This document shows positions 1 to 10,865 of a stretch of DNA of 64,000 bases, in pieces (position 1 is the stretch's first letter; the number at the start of each line of letters is the position of its first letter). The notes under the pieces were generated by a model. That model did no database searches, had not been told where the DNA came from, and saw only the letters and a program-made list of their open reading frames with translations. This DNA is from Desmodus rotundus (lineage: Eukaryota; Chordata; Mammalia; Chiroptera; Phyllostomidae), in assembly GCF_022682495.2 (NCBI RefSeq), contig NC_071397.1, forward strand, positions 32,379,427-32,443,426, read 5' to 3'. A program made the translations under genes and the position numbers.

Positions 1-1312
1 TGTCTCCTGTTTCTTTGTCTCCTCATTTTGGCAGCCTCCCTATGTTTGTTTCTATGTATTAGGTAGAGCTGCTTTGAATATGTGTCTTGGTAGTGTGGCC
101 TAACGTAGTAGGTGTCCTGTAGGGTCCAGTGACACAGCTTCCCCTATCACCCAAGCTGGGCAATCAAGGTGTGACCTTTGTGTGGACTGAGTATACCCTC
201 CTCTTGTAGTTGAGCCTTGGTTGCTGTTGGCAGATCAATGGGAGGGATTTACCCAGGCCATTCAGCTGCAAAGATTGACTGTAATCACTAACCACCAACT
301 TCTGTCCTCCATGGAGGATCAGCTGTGCAGGGGTAGGATGGTGGCACTCCAATGTGGTCTGTAGCTGTCCACTGGGCATGCTGGTCCTAGGGTTTTCCAG
401 GTGGTGCAGGCCAAACTCACCCCCACCAGCATTTTGCACAGAGCCACCTTGCCTGGTTTATAAAGCAATCTGAGGAGGCTGCTACTTGTGCTGGGCTTAG
501 AGATTCCAAGGTAAAGACAAGCTGTGAATCTAGGCTGACCGGAGCTAGTGCTGGGCCTGGGGCTCACTGGGGCTGTTGCTTGCCTGAGAAGATTTAGGAA
601 GTTGTGAATGATGAACCAAGACCAGCCATTTGTATGGAAAAGCAGCTTGGGTGGGCCCATAGATTGGGTGGGGTGGAGTTTCTGGAGATCTCCAAGGTGG
701 GTCAAATAGTGTTCGCCAGGTTGATGGAGTCTCAGATATGGCACTAGCTTGCCAGCTCTGTGATGGGTAGGTTTAGAAAAGGGAGAGTGACCTCTGATCA
801 TCTTGATGCCAGACATTTCAGTTCCTCCCTGTATGCCACTGGTGCTTTTCTAGCTGGTTCCCTGGTGCTGGAGCTCAGAGGGAGTGAGTCTGAGTAGGTG
901 AGTCTGTGTTTGGGATCTTGAAGAGGAACTGTTTGGGGATTCAGAAGTTTCTTCCACTGACTCAATCCCTGCTGGTATTTGCAGCCAGAAGTTGTGGGGA
1001 CTTATATTCCTGGCACTGGAACCCTGGGCTGAGTAGCCTGGTGTGGGACTGAGACTCCTTGCTCCTGAGATATTCCTCCCGAATTTTTATCTACCATACA
1101 TGGGTGAGGGACCAGCCCATTCCATGTCTGCGCCCCTTCTTGAAGTCTGGATGGTTGTGGTTTCTTTAATTTTGTAGTTGTCAGACTTCTATTCAACCAA
1201 ATTTCTGATGGTTCTGAGTAATGGGTTTTCTATATTTTAGTTGTAATTTTGATGTGGTTGTGTGAAGAGGCAAATCATTCCTGCCTATACTGCCATCTTG
1301 ACTAGAAGTCCC
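1..1312 (-). mobile_element. HAL1/L1 5' region, cut by window edge
   Basis: Read on the minus strand this is a LINE-1-type 5'UTR. It starts near 1312 with a CTTCTAGTCAAGATGGC-like 5' end and runs to the conserved segment just upstream of ORF1 near position 1. The same segments occur in the same order at 17815-18651, 36802-38110 and, inverted, at 53557-54834. ORF1 should begin around positions 1-10 and continue off the left edge. Its start region differs from the ATG seen in the other copies. Short open frames in this stretch are incidental or antisense. Because the body is missing, HAL1 and full L1 cannot be told apart here. Confidence 0.8.
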
Positions 1313-1379
1313 TAATTATTCTTAATGTACATTAGGTTAGCATTAAAGTAGGCAACTTGCTTTAAAATTTGCCCTAAAA

Positions 1380-1469
1380 TGGGGGGTCTGGGTGGATGGG
1401 GTTGAAGGGCAAAACTGGTAAAAGCATAAACAATAAAATAAAATAAAATAGAACTTCAAAAAACAAAAA
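1380..1469 (+). mobile_element. Micro-insertion of a HAL1/L1 3' end
   Basis: A roughly 90 bp insert with a G-rich 3'UTR stub, an 'agcataaacaataaaat' motif and an A-rich tail. It is flanked by a perfect 16 bp direct repeat, aaaatttgccctaaaa, at 1364-1379 and 1470-1485. The insert matches the last bases of the HAL1 3'UTR (compare 3840-3890). The first repeat is preceded by TTT, giving a TT/AAAA-type L1 endonuclease site. Confidence 0.8.
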
Positions 1470-1558
1470 AAAATTTGCCCTAAAAGACACAATTTAATAA
1501 TGTCTAAAACTTCATTTTCAATTTTTTCATTAATAAAAATAACTAAATGTTAATTTTT

Positions 1559-1763
1559 TAAATATTTATTCATTTAGAGAGGGAGGGAGAGAGAGAGAGA
1601 GAGAAACATCAATGTGAAAAACACATCAATTGGTTGTCTCCTAAATGTGCCCTGACCAGGGCTTGAAACCACAGCCTAGGTATGTACCTGGATCTGGAAT
1701 CGAACTCCCAGCATTTTCGTGTGCAGGATGATGCTCCAACAAACCGAACTGCACTGGCCAGGG
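1559..1763 (-). mobile_element. VES-type bat SINE
   Basis: On the minus strand: a tRNA-like head beginning AGCCCTGGCCAGTGCAG, a B-box-like GTTCGATTCC, a CT-rich block and an A/T-rich tail. It is flanked by a 16 bp duplication, ctaaatgttaattttt, at 1543-1558 and 1764-1779. The head, with GGAGCATCATCCTGCACAC, belongs to the 'ttggttggagcat' subgroup also seen at 39433 and 56831. Confidence 0.85.
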
Positions 1764-1784
1764 CTAAATGTTAATTTTTAATGG

Positions 1785-1888
1785 AAAGGCACTATACTGA
1801 GCTCTTTGTATGAATTACCTTAATTTAATCTTCATAATAAAGTGTGTAACTTTATTCTGCCATTAGACAGATGAGCATGGAGAGATTA
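1785..1888 (-). repeat. MIR SINE fragment, interrupted by HAL1
   Basis: Contains the degraded antisense MIR string 'ggcactatactgagctctttgtat', followed by the 'taatcttcataat' and 'cagatgagcatggagag' segments. The copy ends where HAL1 begins. No clear continuation is visible after 3905. Confidence 0.55.
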
Positions 1889-2110
1889 AAGAAGAAGTCC
1901 AGGAGATCCAAGATGGCAGCGTAGGTAGACACACTGAGCCTTCTCGCACAACCAGAACTGACAGAAAATTGAACGGCAAGGAAGTACGACACCAAGGAGA
2001 TAAAAAATAAACATTCATCCAGACTGGTAGGAGGGGTGGAGACGGGCAGCCGGGGCAGAGAGGACTCACGTTGCCATGGTGGGACCGAGACTGGCAGAGT
2101 GTGGGATGAA

Positions 2111-2290
2111 TGGGTCAGGCAGTCTGACCACTGGCAGACCCTGCAGTCCCACATTTGTGCACAGATAAACTGAGAGGGCCGGACTCAGAGTGGTGGAGAA
2201 TGGGGCAGGCAGAGCGGTTAGTAGCAGACCCCACGGCCTCACATTCGTGCACAGATAAACTGGACGAATGGCGGGGAGCAAAGCAGACCA
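2111..2290 (+). promoter_or_regulatory. Two tandem ~90 bp 5'UTR monomers
   Basis: The segment starting tgggtcaggcag at 2111 recurs as tggggcaggcag at 2201. Both copies continue through 'gcagacc', 'cccacattt/ctcacattc' and 'gtgcacagataaactg', a period of 90 bp. Tandem promoter monomers are known in rodent L1 5'UTRs. A promoter role here is inferred from position only. Confidence 0.5.
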
Positions 2291-2653
2291 CGCAACCCAG
2301 GGTTCCAGCGTGGGGAAATAAAGCCTCAAACCTCTGAATGAAAACACTCGTGGGGGTTGGGGCAGCAGCAGGAGAAACTCCCAGCCTCACAGGAGAAGTT
2401 GTTGGAGAGACCCACAGGGGCCTAGAGTGTGCACAAGCCCACCCACTCAGGAATCAGCACCAGAGGGGCCCAATTTGATTGTGGGTAGCAGAGGGAGTCA
2501 CTGAAATCCTGCAGAGGGTGAGGGCGCCATTACTCCCTCTTGGCCCCTCCCCCACGTACAGCGTCACAGCACAGCGACCAGCGTTACCCTGCCCCAGGGA
2601 ACACCTAAAGCTCCTCCCCTTTAAGTAACAGAAGCCCCAAAACAAAAAAAAAA

Positions 2654-3492
2654 ATGGCCCAAATGACAGAACACTTCAAAGCTCCAGAAATAATTCAACT
2701 AAGCAGCAAACAGATAGCCAACCTATCAGATGCACAGTTCAAAACATTGGTAATCAAGAAGCTCACAGAATTGGTTGAATTTGGTCAAAACTAGATGAAA
2801 AAATGAAGGCTATGCTAAGAAAGACAAAGGAAAATATACAGGGAACCAATAGTGATACGAAGGAAACTGGGACTCAAATCAACAGTGTGGACCAGAAGGA
2901 AGAAAGAAACATCCAACCAGAAAAGAATGAAGAAACAAGAACTTGGAAAAATGAGGAGAGGCTTAGGAACCTCCAGGACATCTTGAAACATTCCAACATC
3001 CAAATTATAGAGGTGCTAGAAGGAGAAGAGGAAGAACAAAAAATTGAAAACTTATTTGAACAAATAATGAAGGAGAACTTCCCTCATCTGGCAAAGGAAA
3101 TAGACTTCCAGGAAGTCCAGGAAGCTCAGAGAGTCCCAAAGAAGCTGGACCCAAGGAGGAATACACCAAGGCACATCATCATTACATTCCCCATGATGAA
3201 ACAGAAGGAGAGAATCTTAGAAGCAGCAAGAGAAAAAAACACAGTTACCTACAAAGGAGTTCCCATAAGACTGTCAGCTGATTTCTCCAAAGAGACCTTT
3301 CAGGCAAGAAGGGGCTGGCAAGAAGTATTCCAAGTCATGAAAGGCAAGGACCTACATCCAAGATTGCTCTATCCAGCAAAGCTATCATTTAGAATGGAAG
3401 GGAAGATAAAGTGCTTCTCAGATAAGGTCAAGTTAAAGGAGTTCATCATCACCAAGCCCTTATTATATGAAATGTTAAAGGGACTTATCTAG
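2654..3492 (+). pseudogene. HAL1 ORF1 (L1 ORF1p homologue), one frameshift
   Basis: Encodes an L1 ORF1p-like RNA-binding chaperone. The ATG at 2654 follows an A-rich leader and opens MAQMTEHFKAPEI. About 46 codons in, after 'FGQN', a TAG is met. A one-base loss there moves the frame, and the rest is open to a stop at 3490-3492. Visible parts are a charged, heptad-like N-terminal half (coiled coil in the family), an RRM-like middle (residues NIQIIEVLEGEEEEQ), then the conserved C-terminal domain with TPRHIIITFP, KERILEAAREK, GVPIRLSADFS, QARRGWQEVF and LLYPAKLSFR. The ending YEMLKGLI is shared with the other copies. At about 280 codons it is slightly shorter than the human protein. The product of this copy would be truncated as it stands. 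Confidence 0.85.
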
Positions 3493-3794
3493 GAAAAAGA
3501 AGATTAAAAATATGAACAGTAAGAATGAGAGCACACTCACAGTTATTAACAACCCCACCTAAAACAAAAACAAGAGCAAACTAGGCAAACAACTAGAACA
3601 GGAACGGAACCACAGAAATGGAGCTCACATGGAGGGTTATCAACAGGGGAGTCGGAGGGGGAGAGAGGGGGGAAAGGTACAGAGAGTAAGTAGCATAAAT
3701 GATAGGTGGAAAATACACAGGGGGAGGGTAAGAATAGTGTAGGAAATGTAGAAGCCAAAGAACTTATAAGTATGACCCATGGACATGAACTATA

Positions 3795-3823
3795 GGGGGG
3801 GAATGTGGGAGGGAGGGGGTGGG
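3795..3823 (+). other. G-quadruplex motif in HAL1 3'UTR
   Basis: Five G-runs of at least three, separated by loops of 1-5 bases (GGGGGGG, GGG, GGG, GGGGG, GGG), lie shortly before the tail. G4-forming tracts in L1 3'UTRs are established. Folding here is inferred. Confidence 0.5.
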
Positions 3824-3905
3824 CAGGATGGAGTGGAATGAGGGGGGGATGGGACCACTGTAATAGCATAATCAATAAATATATTAAATAAAAAGAAGCA
3901 GTCCA

Positions 3906-5129
3906 AGATCATAATCACTCTCTCCATCTCCTTCTGCTAACCCTCAATTAGTACACTCACTTCCCTATTTTCATGTGCTTTCACACACATGAAAGTGCCA
4001 ACAACTTTAAAATTGTGTATTTGTGACATTGGCAGACAGAGGATTTTTGTCAAGGTGTTTTAGAAGGTTGAATTCCTTTATTGATGATGTTTTATATGTA
4101 TTTTCTTGTAAATGTATCTTCTTTTTCAGCCTTCCATCATTTTCCTTCATCCATGTCAGATGAACCAAATGTTCATTTCATAATGGAAAAGCCTTAAATG
4201 CATAGTGGCTTTATCATACCCATATCAAAAATTACAAAAGAATTTGGATATAATATGATATATGGGACATTAAAGGAAAGAAAGCAATTTGTTATCTTCG
4301 TCTTTCAGAAATGTGACATCAAGTTCTTGTTCATAATTTACAAAGCCCAGAAATCTGACACTGTGAGCTCACATCAAAGGGCAGAAATATTCATATTCAG
4401 TTTGAAATAACCAAAAAAACAGTAATTGTGTGTAACTATAAAGAACTTTAGGATGAAGTAGAAAGCAATATAAGAGTGTAAGTGATTTCCTGTTTTTAAA
4501 AGTAATAAAATATTTTTAGAAAATAGCACATTTTGACTTACTAGTGATAACTCACTTATGAGTAGAGAGTTATTTGAATCTTATGATGGTTTCTCATTTA
4601 TAAAAAATTCTGCTTTCCTATCATTGTGACAATGGACTTGACCATTTTGTCTGCTGAACTGTTATTTTGTTATTTCTAGTTGTTTATTACCCATCTAGAA
4701 ATAGATTATGCAGAATATGAATTATCCTGGTCTCTCATATCTCTATCCCACCCTTTCTTTCTATTATGCTGATTCCCCTTTTCTTCAGTGCTTTTAGTTG
4801 TTAGCATTTGTATCAGGGGACAAAACCAAGAGGAAAATTTTGGAAGACTGGAGGGCAATCTTGTTTTGGTCATTATCCTTCAAGTAGAGGTTTCAAAAAT
4901 ATTCAATTACTCTCCTTTTCAGAATCGATTCAAGAATTGGCTGTTCTAATGCTTTGACAGTGTCCACCTGTACAAGGGTCTCATTGAGTTGATACCATTA
5001 GCAATGCAGATTTACACTATGTGATTTTTCACTTGATAAAACTTATATTTCTCTGTTGTTTGAGGATAGGATTACAGACTTATCCTTTTGATAAATTCAG
5101 AAGAAATAGAGACGGGTGATACAATTTTA
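3906..5129. other. No recognised gene or repeat
   Basis: AT-rich unique-looking DNA. The longest open frame (70 codons near 4198) has no recognisable motif. No tRNA-like, LINE or LTR signature was seen. Confidence 0.5.
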
Positions 5130-5215
5130 TTCTAGTCATTCATTGATAGAAAATTTATTGAGTGATTGCCATTTGCCTGGCACTGTGAATTTAAAGACAT
5201 GGCTCCTGTCTTGAA
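5130..5215 (-). repeat. L2-like fragment
   Basis: 'cattcattgatagaaaatttattgag' (shown in parts), 'gcctggcactgtg' and 'acatggctcctgtctt' match the antisense 3' end of LINE-2. Confidence 0.5.
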
Positions 5216-7384
5216 TAATTTTGACCTTAGTATCCTGTACTTGAGTACAAATACACAGAAATATGTAATTCTGTGCTCATGTTAATATCTTATATTAGCT
5301 AAGCTTCTCTTTATTTTTTTCTTGTGCATTTGGCCTCAGAGCTGTATTTAGAGAGAAACGAGACTTCCATTACATGGGGATTTGGGAAATGGGACTTGTG
5401 TGAATATTTGTGAGGAAAGTGTTTTTGAATGCATTTTTTATCATTCTCTCTAAACTTCTTTTAAAAAGTCAGGCTTATAAATAACCTTTCAGCTAGGTTT
5501 AACATGCATTTGTCCTATAGTGGTCCATTTTGTTGAATAATTGAAGGAGCTCAATTTGTACTTAGTGTTTAGTGAAAACTGATTCTGAACATATAAAAAA
5601 ATTAATAAATTTATTTTTATATCCTCAACACCTAGAAAAGCTTTTATTTATTAAATGAGTGGAGCTATATGGTTCTCTAATATTATAAATAGGACAAAGA
5701 TTAATCAACTGATATTTTTTTAATCCTTCAGGAGAACATTTAACATTCTAATTAGAATCTATTGCTTTTGAAGATTCCAGACTCTTGAAGAAGAACCTCT
5801 TTCATTTTTACTCAAGCAATTTTTATGCTTTTGACTTTATTAAAACACATATATAATGAATCACCCTTTCAAAATACTTTTCAAGCTTAAGTGGAATGAT
5901 ATAATCAAATAAGTAAATTTTGTTTTAGAAAATATATTCCATGGTTTAATTTTGTTTTCTTGCATTTGCCTGTTTACTTTTCTTCTGACATATATGTAGT
6001 CAGCATAGTTTATCTGACAGTGATCAATTGAAAATTGTTTTTATATATTTAAGTATCAATGTTTATAAGTAGCAAAACGTACTAGTAAATGTCATAGAAA
6101 ATAATTGGAAAACATAACAACTTAAATTAACTTATATAAATAATTTAATACAAGTAATTAAAAATAAATAGTAAGTGAACTTTCTAGTAATAAGTTCTAT
6201 TGGATGGGGAAGTGATTTTCCTAGTGTGATGGTGAGAACACAGTTCTTCTCAGACATTTGGACGGGAATTGATGAAGTACTAAAATACACGGCAGGAAAG
6301 AAAGGCTAGACTGAAGAGCCCTTGGGTGAATAATCCATTATGTCTTTTCCATCTGCTTTGTGCTGTTCACATTTTGCATTTCTCTGTGTAAAGTCAGCCA
6401 CTGGAGGTCTCTGTTTCTCTGTACAATTTTAGCAAGATGAGTGTGTGCGATCATTTATAAAAAGAGCCATTTCTTTAAAAAGCCAATGGTACTAAATACG
6501 GAAGGCTGGTGGGCTATGTGTCTGCTTTTAATAAGTAGAAAATATATGTAGTTTGTAGATGTTACATTCATGGCTTTAGTTTAAACAGGGCAAGATCTGT
6601 GGTCATTATTCAATTGCATATGAGATTAGATGGAGATTCACAGTCAAGAATATTCAAGCAGCTTTGTCTTCAGAAAAGTGATAAAGCACTGGCTATAATT
6701 GGTGAACTGATTTTCCCTTTTCTCATTCTACATGTGGAAAAACTTATGGAATTGTTTTTCAGAATAAATAAAATAAACTGGGTATAAAAATCACTTTCCT
6801 AAAATTAGTCTTTGAAGGAATTAAGAGAATATTTGTCTACAACCTACTTTTAAATATATTTCCAGACTAACAAAAATTCAAGTTGAAGCTATGGAAGTTT
6901 TAAAATATTGAAAATGGTACTATTCCTGGGAGCATTGCCCTATAAGCACAGCCATTAGTGTTGTTCTTCATTTAATGTAAACATTATTTTCTGTTGTATG
7001 GTGTACACAGGTGAAGAAGAACTCATCTGTTCTGGATGGAATTTTTAACAGAGAGGGGGTGAAGATAAGGTAAAAATAAAAGAAAATGTGACCAAACAAT
7101 AAGGTGTTATGTAGACTTAAAGATGGAAGAGATCTCATTTGTACCAAGAATGTGACATAAAATTCTGTGTATATTAGCATGGAGGTGAGTGAGATTTTGA
7201 TAGATACCTGTTGGAGAGGGGACAGGTCTGGGGAAGTACAGGGCAGAACTGGGGAATAGCAGGTGGTACTGGTGGACTGAAGGACAGAGTATTTGATTTG
7301 CACTGACATGACCAGTGTTTTAAATGTTAGCCAGAGAATTTTGAATTTAACTTAGAGGTGCAAAGGAAACAATGGAATTTACAA
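5216..7384. other. Repeat-poor AT-rich stretch
   Basis: No gene, transposon or LTR signature is recognised over about 2.2 kb. Open frames near 6599 (62 codons) and 6968 (113 codons, minus) show no family motif and are low-complexity. Part of 7060-7384 could be very old L2, but the match is too weak to call. Confidence 0.45.
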
Positions 7385-7535
7385 TTAGTATACTTGTATG
7401 CCAGGCTCTATGCTAGTTACTTTCTTCATAATAATACTTTTAAGTGTTATTGTCATTTAGTGAAGGAAGATGCTGAGGCATAGGGAAATGAAGTACATTA
7501 CCTAAGGTGACAATTTTGTAGTCAAATTGATTATG
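7385..7535 (-). repeat. MIR SINE fragment
   Basis: Degraded antisense MIR: 'tgccaggctctatgctagttac', 'gatgctgaggcatagggaaatgaag', then 'cctaaggtgac' in the expected order. Confidence 0.6.
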
Positions 7536-7758
7536 GGAAGAAGAGAAAAACACATAGCATATTTCATCAAATCTCTGATGCTATCATTCTAAGACATCAT
7601 TATTTTATGTGCCAGTAACAGGAAAAAATGCTACCTAATTTAAGTAGGACACTCCACTTATTGCAATATACATCATGACTTTAGAGACATTAAAGAATTT
7701 TTATTTAAAGCATATATCTTTGAATTGAGGTAGGATTATCTTTAAGAAAGCAGGGGGA

Positions 7759-7805
7759 TGGGACAACTGTAATAGCATAATCAATAAATATATTTAAAAC
7801 AAAAA
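7759..7805 (+). mobile_element. 47 bp micro-insertion of a HAL1 3' end
   Basis: The insert is only the HAL1 terminus (tgggacaactgtaatagc, then aatcaataaatatat) plus an A-rich tail. It lies between perfect 12 bp direct repeats, aaagcaggggga, at 7747-7758 and 7806-7817. The sequence is nearly identical to 3848-3890. Confidence 0.8.
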
Positions 7806-7817
7806 AAAGCAGGGGGA

Positions 7818-8135
7818 AGAAGGAATGTTGCTCATCCCAACACAGGAAGACTAAGCCATGAGCAGAAATCTCCCAGTTATAATAATAATATGATACCTTT
7901 GTATAGTATTTGTGTGTATTTGCATGGTATCTTATAACTGTCAAATTATAACTGACATATTATTTCACTTGAGCATCACAAAAATTTTATTTCTATTAGA
8001 AAACTTGAAAAAAGTTGTAGAATATTATGTCTAGATGTTTTAGGTTTTAAGAAATCTTATACTATATAATATAAAACATGTTTAATTTTCATAATACTGA
8101 ACCTTTATTTTTATTTTTTTGTGGCTTAATTTTTA
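7818..8135. other. No recognised feature
   Basis: AT-rich sequence with a short AAT run near 7880. No gene signal. Confidence 0.45.
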
Positions 8136-8340
8136 AAAATATTTTATTTATTTATTTTTAGAGAGAGGGGAAGGGAGGGAGAAAGAGAGGGAGAGAAACA
8201 TCAATGTGTGGTTGCCTCTTGCACACCCCCTACTGGGGACCTGGCCTGCAACCCAGGCATGTGCCTTGACTGAGAATAGAACCAATGACCTCTTGCTTCA
8301 CAGGCTGGCACTCAATCCACTGAGTCACACCAGCCAGAGC
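8136..8340 (-). mobile_element. VES-type bat SINE
   Basis: Antisense VES: an A/T tail (8136-8160), a GA-rich block, 'acatcaatgtgtggttgcctc', 'ggggacctggcctgcaaccc', and a tRNA-like head ending '...cactgagtcacaccagcc'. It belongs to the 'gtggattgagtgc' head subgroup shared with 22183 and 58693. The duplication is not clear because both flanks are T-rich. Confidence 0.85.
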
Positions 8341-8344
8341 TAAT

Positions 8345-8475
8345 TTCTTTTTTTTAATTGTGTTTTTTTCCATTGTAATTTAGCCTCTTCATACCCCTTC
8401 CCACTGCAATCACCACACATGTTGTCCATGTCTATGAGTCCTTTTACCTTTTTGCTTGATCCCTCTATCCCTTAT
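8345..8475 (-). mobile_element. L1/HAL1 3'UTR fragment
   Basis: Antisense LINE 3'UTR: a T-rich start, 'cattgtaatttagcc', 'cccactgcaatcaccacac' and 'gttgtccatgtctatgagtc', in the same order as the 3' ends at 26.5 and 35.6 kb. It directly abuts the VES SINE. Confidence 0.5.
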
Positions 8476-8490
8476 GCTATTTTATAGAAA

Positions 8491-8546
8491 TATGTATATG
8501 TACATATACATACACACATATATACATACACACACATATATACATA
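8491..8546. repeat. TA/CA microsatellite
   Basis: An interrupted (TATACATACACACA)-type tract. Confidence 0.8.
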
Positions 8547-9861
8547 TTCTAAGTGATAGCTTGGATCAGGGTGAGAGGTACAAAGAGAACAGTCTCACAT
8601 TATATAATTTCACATCATTTGAGATTTTTACAATAAACATTTATTATTTAACATCCCTTACCAGTTTTTCCAAATAAGAAAAAAAAAACAATGAAGACTT
8701 GGAGACTCAGAGAGTTTCTGCGATTTTACTCAGGTCACACTGGCAGCAGCTGGGAGAATAGAGAAGTCTAAAGAACCAGCTTTATGAACCTCACAGTTCT
8801 TACCATTCTGTGGACACTGGGGGAGGCCAGCAATGACCTATTCTTTAAACAGAACACAGGAAAGAAGGCATGGAACACAATTTTACTGAAGTTGTCCTTA
8901 AAAGGGAATTGATTCTTAGGGAATTATGTTGGATGACCTGCTAGCTTATTCAAGTAGCCATTTTAGTGGAGCTAGAGTAAATAAATATGGGGACAAAGGT
9001 CAACTTTGGAGAAGAAAGTCATCAGACAGGGCTCTATATGAAGCTGTATGTAGCTAAGAGTGCTGAAAAGAGAGAAATTATCCTATCTACACAGTCCACC
9101 GTACAGTCATGGATGCTTGGTGAGAATGGAAGCTTAAGAAGCAGGACCCCTTTGGGCAGTCAGCACTGCTTAGAAACACCACTTAGATATCTCAACAGTC
9201 TTTGAAGAACTATTTAAACATGCACCAAAGCACAGTGAATTTCATTTATCTTAAATGAAGACTATCTTAAAATAATTTCTCTACCCATCTTACATTATTT
9301 ACCATTTGGCAGCTACTCCAGCCTCCCATAATACTGTCTCAAAACTCCTAGTAGTCACTTTCCAAACTCAGCCAATACTGGCTCTTCCTCTTCTTTTCAC
9401 TTCCTTGTGTTGTGCCTGATTGATTTATTCCACTAGAGAGGTTACTCATTAGCCACAACACACGAAAGGACTAGAGAGGTATATACTGCAACCTCCTTGG
9501 AAGGGAACCCTCTTTGGGAGGAAGGCTCTGTGAATACTTACACAATTGGAATATAACTGGGGTCCCATGTGTCCCAGGGTCTGTGTCATGTCACTGTCGA
9601 AGAAAATAGCAGCCTGACTCTAGCAGCCAAGACAAATAGTGCTGATCTTTAAGTGTTTTGAAAGAGTGTAGTGCAGAGGTTTCATACAGAACTTTGTGTA
9701 GAAAGCTTTCTAAAAAATATTTCTACATCTCTTTTCCTCAAGAATCTCATCTGAGGCAAATGTTAGGGATCCTTAAGTAGGGGACTTCATTAGATCACAA
9801 TGGGAGGGAAACGGAGAGTGTATGAGGGTAGTTTGTGATATGCCTGATAAAGGTTCATTCA
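8547..9861. other. Mostly unique sequence
   Basis: A weak antisense MIR-like core at about 8688-8770 ('gagactcagagag', 'ctcaggtcacac'). The rest has no recognised repeat. The open frame near 8987 (72 codons) lacks motifs. Confidence 0.4.
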
Positions 9862-9975
9862 TGGGATGCTTTCATTCAATCAACAAGTGTCCACTAAGCC
9901 CCAGTTAAGAACTGGGCACTGTGACAGGGACTAGGGACTCTAAAGTGAATGAATTTATAGTCTGTCAGGAATGTG
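9862..9975 (-). repeat. L2 3'-end fragment
   Basis: 'cattcaatcaacaagtgtcc', 'ctgggcactgtgacaggga' and 'actctaaagtgaatga' match antisense L2. Confidence 0.6.
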
Positions 9976-10011
9976 GGCATCAAACATCAAAACTGTGATG
10001 AGTAATTTAGT

Positions 10012-10258
10012 AAGATCTTACATATATTGACTGCTGACTCTGTGCCAGGGATTGTGCTTAAAGCTGTACATTTAATCTTCATTTAAATTTATAATATTTT
10101 AAATAAATTAATGTGATAAATATTATTACTACTTCCATTCTACAAGATGAGAAATTGGGTGTTAACACAATAACTTGCCCAAGGTTAGACATTTAATAAG
10201 CGCTGGAGCCTCGATTTGAAACTAAGTTTACTTAACTTCTGACCTGAAGTTCTCAGCC
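10012..10258 (-). repeat. MIR SINE
   Basis: A near full-length antisense MIR: 'tgtgccagggattgtgctta', 'acttgcccaaggttagaca' and 'gctggagcctcgatttgaa'. Confidence 0.8.
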
Positions 10259-10261
10259 AAT

Positions 10262-10640
10262 GTTAAAGTATACACTCTTGTGTCTAGGAGAGAGGGAGGA
10301 GATGGAGAACAAAAACTTGTGCCATCGTGGGAAGAAACTGACAAGATTTGCTCCCACCATCCACAAGTTGGGCTGCCTGGCAACACCGACCTCAGAAAAT
10401 CAAGAGAACAGAATGTGCAGGGGAAGACCCTTTGGGGCTGGGTCCCAGAGCACTCAGTTGAACATCTGGCAAAGGCTATATAATTTGAGAAGCAAGGTAA
10501 GGGGAATGGGCCTTAGTGAGGGGAGGCGTAGTCTGGGGAGAGACCCTGTGGCCACTGTATGAAGAAGCATTTAGAGGATTGAGAAATGGTAGGGTTCTCA
10601 ATTTTTCTCATATATAATAAACTCATATAAAGTATATAAT
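10262..10640. other. No recognised feature
   Basis: Contains a 100-codon open frame on the plus strand (10260-10562) without recognisable motifs. It begins inside a degraded MIR, so it is judged to be chance. Confidence 0.4.
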
Positions 10641-10659
10641 CAGTATTATCAGCTTTGGC

Positions 10660-10865
10660 CTCAGGTCTGGGGCAAAGATGCAACTCACTAGTTAGTTATG
10701 TGGCTTTGGAAAGTACTCAACTTTTCTGTGCCTCTTGCTTTTGTATAAGATGAGTAATTTCAGGTTTAGAATGAATAAGTGTGGGATATTTGTAAAGATT
10801 ATATTAAGTTCTTTATAAAAACTGCTTAGTTCAGTAACAGGCACACAGTATACCTGCAATAGACG
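10660..10865 (+). repeat. MIR SINE
   Basis: Sense MIR: 'ctcactagttagttatgtggc', 'ctcaacttttctgtgcctc' and 'taacaggcacacagtatacc' in order. Confidence 0.65.

Larger units (their letters stand above)
1902..3892 (+). mobile_element. Complete HAL1 (half-LINE-1) element
   Basis: A complete element of about 1.99 kb. The 5'UTR (1902-2653) opens with GGAGATCCAAGATGGCAGC, ORF1 runs 2654-3492, the G-rich 3'UTR runs 3493-3870, and an AATAAATATATTAAATAAAA tail follows. There is no ORF2. A 13 bp target-site duplication brackets it (aagaagaagtcca at 1889-1901, aagaagcagtcca at 3893-3905, one mismatch). The first copy follows TT, as expected for L1 endonuclease. HAL1 elements are known ORF1-only L1 derivatives that need ORF2 protein in trans. 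Low divergence of the duplication and a nearly open ORF1 suggest a fairly young insertion. Confidence 0.85.

Noticed and set aside
8136..8340. Functional tRNA genes at the SINE heads
   Set aside because: The heads lack intact cloverleaf pairing and are followed by SINE bodies and tails.
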